A stretch of DNA of 8,275 bases, taken from NCBI GenBank assembly GCA_003446315.1, contig DMBA01000051.1, positions 1-8,275 on the forward strand, in the 5' to 3' direction. The DNA comes from Ruminococcus sp. (GTDB taxonomy: Bacteria; Bacillota; Clostridia; Oscillospirales; Ruminococcaceae). The first letter of the stretch is position 1; each line of letters starts with the position of its first letter. Made by a program: the position numbers and the translations under genes. Of the stretch, positions 5,601 to 8,275 are shown piece after piece. The notes below the pieces were generated by a model. That model was given only the letters and a program-made list of their open reading frames with translations, had not been told where the DNA came from and searched no databases.

Positions 5601-6890
5601 ATGATGCAAAACAGTGTGCTGATCCGAAATGTCAGAGCTGTCGATCAACTGCGGGATGCTGTCTGTGATCTGCTGCTCGCTGACGGCGTGATTGCTAAGA
5701 TCGGACAGAACCTGACCGATGATGCGGAGATCGTGATTGACGGCTCGCATCTCGCTGCAATGCCCGGTCTGTTCGATATGCATGTGCATTTCCGCGATCC
5801 CGGACAGACCCATAAAGAAGATCTCCACACCGGATGCTGCGCCGCACTTGCGGGCGGTGTCACGGGTGTGCTCTGTATGCCGAATACAACACCCGCTATG
5901 GACAGCCCCGAACTGGTGCGCGATATTCTGCACCGCGCAGAGGCAGAAGCCGTCGATGTCCACCAGACAGGCTGCCTGACGATGGGGCTGAAAGGACAGA
6001 CACTGGCTGACTATGAAGCACTCAAAAATGCCGGCGTGACTGCCCTTTCCGATGACGGCAGACCCGTTCCGACTGCCGAAATGATGGAAGCTGCCCTTGC
6101 AAAAGCAAAAGCTGCCGGTCTGCCCGTTGTTTCCCATTGCGAAGACCTCGCCATCATTGACGGCGGTATCATCAATAAAGGCGCTGTTTCGGAGCAGCTC
6201 GGTGTGAAAGGAATGGACAGACGCTCCGAAGATTCCATTACCGAACGTGATCTGCAATGCGCCCTGAAAACCGGCGCACAACTCCATATCTGCCATGTTT
6301 CGACCCGCGGCAGCACCGATGCCGTCCGGAAAGCAAAAGCTGCCGGCGGCGCTGTCACCTGTGAGACAGCACCGCATTATTTCCTGCTCACAGATGAGAA
6401 ATTGCTGGCGCGTGATGCCGATTACCGCATGAATCCCCCGCTTCGCACACCCGATGACGTTGCTGCGATCAAAGAGGGTATCCTCGATGGTACCATCGAC
6501 TGCATTATTACAGACCATGCGCCCCATGCCGCTTCCGAAAAAGCCGATTTCCTCAAAGCACCGAACGGCGTTGTCGGGCTGGAAACGTCTCTTGCGGCTA
6601 CATTGACCGCTTTCTATCATACCGGATTGCTCGGTCTTCAGGATATCGTGCGGCTGATGAGTGACAATCCCCGCAAGATCCTGCATTTGCCGGTGCGTAC
6701 CCTCTCCGAAGGTGCGCCGGCTGATCTCATCCTCGTCGATCCCGACCGGAAATGGACGGTCGATCCTGAAAAACTGCATTCCAAATCGCATAATACAGTC
6801 TTCAAGGGAATGACATTTACCGGAAAGGTGTTGAAAACGATTGTCGGCGGAAAGATCTGCTTCGATGCCGACAAGGACGAAATCTTATGA
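5601..6890 (+). CDS. pyrC: Dihydroorotase, class I (PyrC)
   Basis: 429 residues, normal length. It interconverts carbamoyl-aspartate and dihydroorotate, the third step of de novo pyrimidine synthesis, in the cytosol. The first of two adjacent ATGs (5601) lies 10 nt after GAAAGG (5585-5590). Metal and catalytic motifs of the class I amidohydrolase are all present: DMHVHFRDPGQTHKED with His61 and His63, ALSDDGRPV with the bridging Asp152 typical of class I enzymes, His179 in VVSHCED, His232 in HICHVSTRGS, and Asp305 in ITDHAPH. PNTTP (94-98) and NGVVGLETSL (322-331) are also typical. The next gene starts inside its stop codon (ATGA). No other pyr gene is visible, and no PyrR-type attenuator was found in front. 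Confidence 0.96.
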   Translation: MMQNSVLIRNVRAVDQLRDAVCDLLLADGVIAKIGQNLTDDAEIVIDGSHLAAMPGLFDMHVHFRDPGQTHKEDLHTGCCAALAGGVTGVLCMPNTTPAMDSPELVRDILHRAEAEAVDVHQTGCLTMGLKGQTLADYEALKNAGVTALSDDGRPVPTAEMMEAALAKAKAAGLPVVSHCEDLAIIDGGIINKGAVSEQLGVKGMDRRSEDSITERDLQCALKTGAQLHICHVSTRGSTDAVRKAKAAGGAVTCETAPHYFLLTDEKLLARDADYRMNPPLRTPDDVAAIKEGILDGTIDCIITDHAPHAASEKADFLKAPNGVVGLETSLAATLTAFYHTGLLGLQDIVRLMSDNPRKILHLPVRTLSEGAPADLILVDPDRKWTVDPEKLHSKSHNTVFKGMTFTGKVLKTIVGGKICFDADKDEIL

Positions 6891-7693
6891 AACTACAACC
6901 AAAAAACGGCAGAGTCTCTGCAAACGGCGGGGAAGCCGATTATATCTGTTTCGGCAGCGGTCCCCGTCCGCTGATTATTCTGCCCGGTGCCGGTGACGGA
7001 TTTCGCACAGTGAAGGGGCTTGCACTCCCGATGGCACTCTTTTTTCACGATTTTGCAGAAGAATACCGGGTCTATATGTTCAGCCGCAGAGTCGATATCC
7101 CGGATGGCTTTACCACTGCCGATATGGCGGATGACCTCGCTGCTGCGATGGATGCGCTCCGGATCTCCGCTGCCAATGTGCTCGGTGTTTCGCAGGGCGG
7201 CATGATTACACAGCAGCTTGCGCTCAGACATCCCGAAAAAGTGCGCAAAATCGTGCTTGCCGTGACTGCTTCCCGCCCGAATGATATCATGCGCTCTGCC
7301 ATCCCGAAATGGATCGAATGGTCGAAAGAAGGCAAATATGAGGAGATCATGCTCGATACTGCTGAGCGCTCCTATACCGGAAAATATCTCGAAAAAAGTC
7401 TGCGGCAGAATAAATGGGCAGGAAAACTGACAAAACCAAAGGACTATACCAGAGCGATCCGGATTATGGAATCCACTTTGACACATGATGTCTATGACGA
7501 ATTGCCGCGCATCACCAACCCGACACTGGTCATCGGTGCCGGAAAAGACCGCATTGTGGGTGTGGATGCTTCAAGGGAAATGACTGCGCAGATCCCGCAC
7601 AGCAAATGCTTTATCTACCCCGATTTCAGCCACGGCGTTTATGAGCAGGCTCCCGATTTTTATGAGCGCGTGCGGGCGTTTATCGCAGATTGA
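6887..7693 (+). CDS. Alpha/beta-fold hydrolase
   Basis: 268 residues. It is translationally coupled to pyrC by an ATGA overlap, with AAGGA about 10 nt upstream of its start. The single-domain alpha/beta hydrolase motifs are in order: oxyanion loop LPGAGDG (32-38), nucleophile elbow GVSQGG with Ser102, acid Asp221 in GAGKDRIVG, and His249 in FSHGVYEQ. The segment RHPEKVRKIVLAVTASRP after the elbow is typical of the family. There is no signal peptide, so it is cytosolic. The substrate cannot be told from sequence. Members range from esterases and lactonases to C-C hydrolases. A link to pyrimidine metabolism is suggested only by position. Confidence 0.85.
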   Translation: MKLQPKNGRVSANGGEADYICFGSGPRPLIILPGAGDGFRTVKGLALPMALFFHDFAEEYRVYMFSRRVDIPDGFTTADMADDLAAAMDALRISAANVLGVSQGGMITQQLALRHPEKVRKIVLAVTASRPNDIMRSAIPKWIEWSKEGKYEEIMLDTAERSYTGKYLEKSLRQNKWAGKLTKPKDYTRAIRIMESTLTHDVYDELPRITNPTLVIGAGKDRIVGVDASREMTAQIPHSKCFIYPDFSHGVYEQAPDFYERVRAFIAD

Positions 7694-7714
7694 TAAGGAA
7701 AGGAAGTTGATCTT

Positions 7715-7933
7715 ATGCCAGCCAGAAAAGCACCGCCCCCCATTATCTTTCCGCCCCCGATGGAACCGCATCGCCGCAGACGGAAACGGCGGCAGTCCCC
7801 GACCGAAAAACTGAAACGGAAAATCGCTAAAGTGACCGGCATCCCGACAACTTCTGCCGGCAGAAAACGAAAGGCGGAACGGCTGGTCTGTGATTTCCTG
7901 ATCGACCGGCTCGATAAACTCGATCATAAGTAA
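7715..7933 (+). CDS. Small highly basic Pro/Arg-rich protein, unrecognised
   Basis: 72 residues; not recognised. The start lies 10 nt after AAGGAAAGGA, 21 nt after the hydrolase stop. Twenty-two residues are Lys or Arg and seven are Asp or Glu, about +15 net. The N-terminus is Pro-rich (APPPIIFPPPMEP, 6-18), followed by HRRRRKRR (19-26). A helical-looking half follows: KLKRKIAKVTGIPTTSAGRK and AERLVCDFLIDRLDKL. The last 16 residues are amphipathic and could form an interaction helix. Nucleic-acid binding is plausible from charge only. It resembles the 85-residue protein of the same operon in composition but not in sequence. Confidence 0.7.
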   Translation: MPARKAPPPIIFPPPMEPHRRRRKRRQSPTEKLKRKIAKVTGIPTTSAGRKRKAERLVCDFLIDRLDKLDHK

Positions 7934-7970
7934 TCCTGTAACCGCAAAAAATGTGAAAAGGAGATTCGCC

Positions 7971-8275
7971 ATGAATGATATCATCAAAGCAATGAAAGAA
8001 CGCAGAAGTGTCCGCGCTTTTCAGCCGGAACTCCCCAAAAAAGCCGATCTCGAACAGATCGCAGAGGCAGGGCTTTATGCGCCAAGCGGTATGGGCTTGC
8101 AGGCGGTGAAAACCATCGTCATCACCAATCCGGAACTGCGCGGGAAACTCGCTGAGGCAAACCGTAAGATTGCCGGTCTGCCTGAGGGCGCGGATCCTTT
8201 TTACGGTGCACCTGCGATTTTTGTCGTGCTGGCGGATAAAAACTGCGTCACACATATCTATGACGGCAGCCTTGT
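7971..8275 (+). CDS. Nitroreductase-family flavoprotein, C-terminus beyond window
   Basis: 101 codons are visible; the frame runs off the right edge. The ATG follows AAAAGGAG (7956-7963) by 7 nt. The nitroreductase pattern is clear: MKERRSVRAF (8-17), where the Arg residues contact FMN phosphate in the family, then YAPSGMGLQ (36-44), and PFYGAPAIFVVLADK (76-90). These are NAD(P)H-dependent FMN oxidoreductases acting on quinones, flavins or nitro compounds; the substrate cannot be told. It lies 37 nt after the small basic gene and is probably in the same transcript. About half of a usual 170-200-residue protein is present. Confidence 0.88.
   Translation, partial: MNDIIKAMKERRSVRAFQPELPKKADLEQIAEAGLYAPSGMGLQAVKTIVITNPELRGKLAEANRKIAGLPEGADPFYGAPAIFVVLADKNCVTHIYDGSL

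Noticed and set aside
5370..6791. 473-codon minus-strand frame, longer than pyrC itself
   Set aside because: It lies opposite pyrC, which has all active-site motifs. The antisense product has no recognisable domain, and the long frame follows from codon bias.

Overview
The window looks like a chromosomal segment of a gut or rumen Firmicute of the Ruminococcus/Oscillospiraceae kind. This is inferred from protein style, not from any marker gene: two secreted BspA-type leucine-rich-repeat proteins, a huge threonine linker, a dockerin-like calcium-binding motif, an XRE regulator fused to membrane helices, strong Shine-Dalgarno sites and sigma-A-like promoters with 17-bp spacers.

Left part (1-3457), minus strand. 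From right to left: a cytosolic alpha/beta hydrolase of the esterase type (2470-3312), an XRE DNA-binding protein with six predicted membrane helices (1335-2315), a terminator hairpin (1273-1301), and a secreted LRR_5 protein (1-1195) whose C-terminus lies beyond the left edge. The last visible part of that protein is an uninterrupted run of 57 Thr codons with a 9-bp periodicity in codon use.

Middle (3367-4417), plus strand. A single-gene unit with its own promoter and Rho-independent terminator encodes a second, smaller secreted LRR_5 protein. It ends in a single dockerin-like calcium loop. The two LRR proteins share the same fold and the same end-cap motif (GxxGSTAExxA / GHGASTAKAYA).

Right part (4514-8275), plus strand. 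A strong promoter is followed by six tightly packed genes: trmB (tRNA m7G46 methyltransferase), an 85-residue basic protein, pyrC (class I dihydroorotase), an alpha/beta hydrolase, a 72-residue very basic protein, and the start of a nitroreductase. Overlaps of 29 and 4 nt and gaps of 14, 21 and 37 nt, each with a good ribosome binding site, suggest one transcript. It mixes housekeeping functions (tRNA modification, pyrimidine synthesis) with two unrecognised small basic proteins.

No tRNA, rRNA, CRISPR array, insertion sequence or phage gene was seen. No complete new system can be shown from this sequence. The items most worth checking are the period-9 poly-threonine tract, the two small basic proteins in the trmB-pyrC operon, the half-dockerin, and a leader sequence shared by two promoters.
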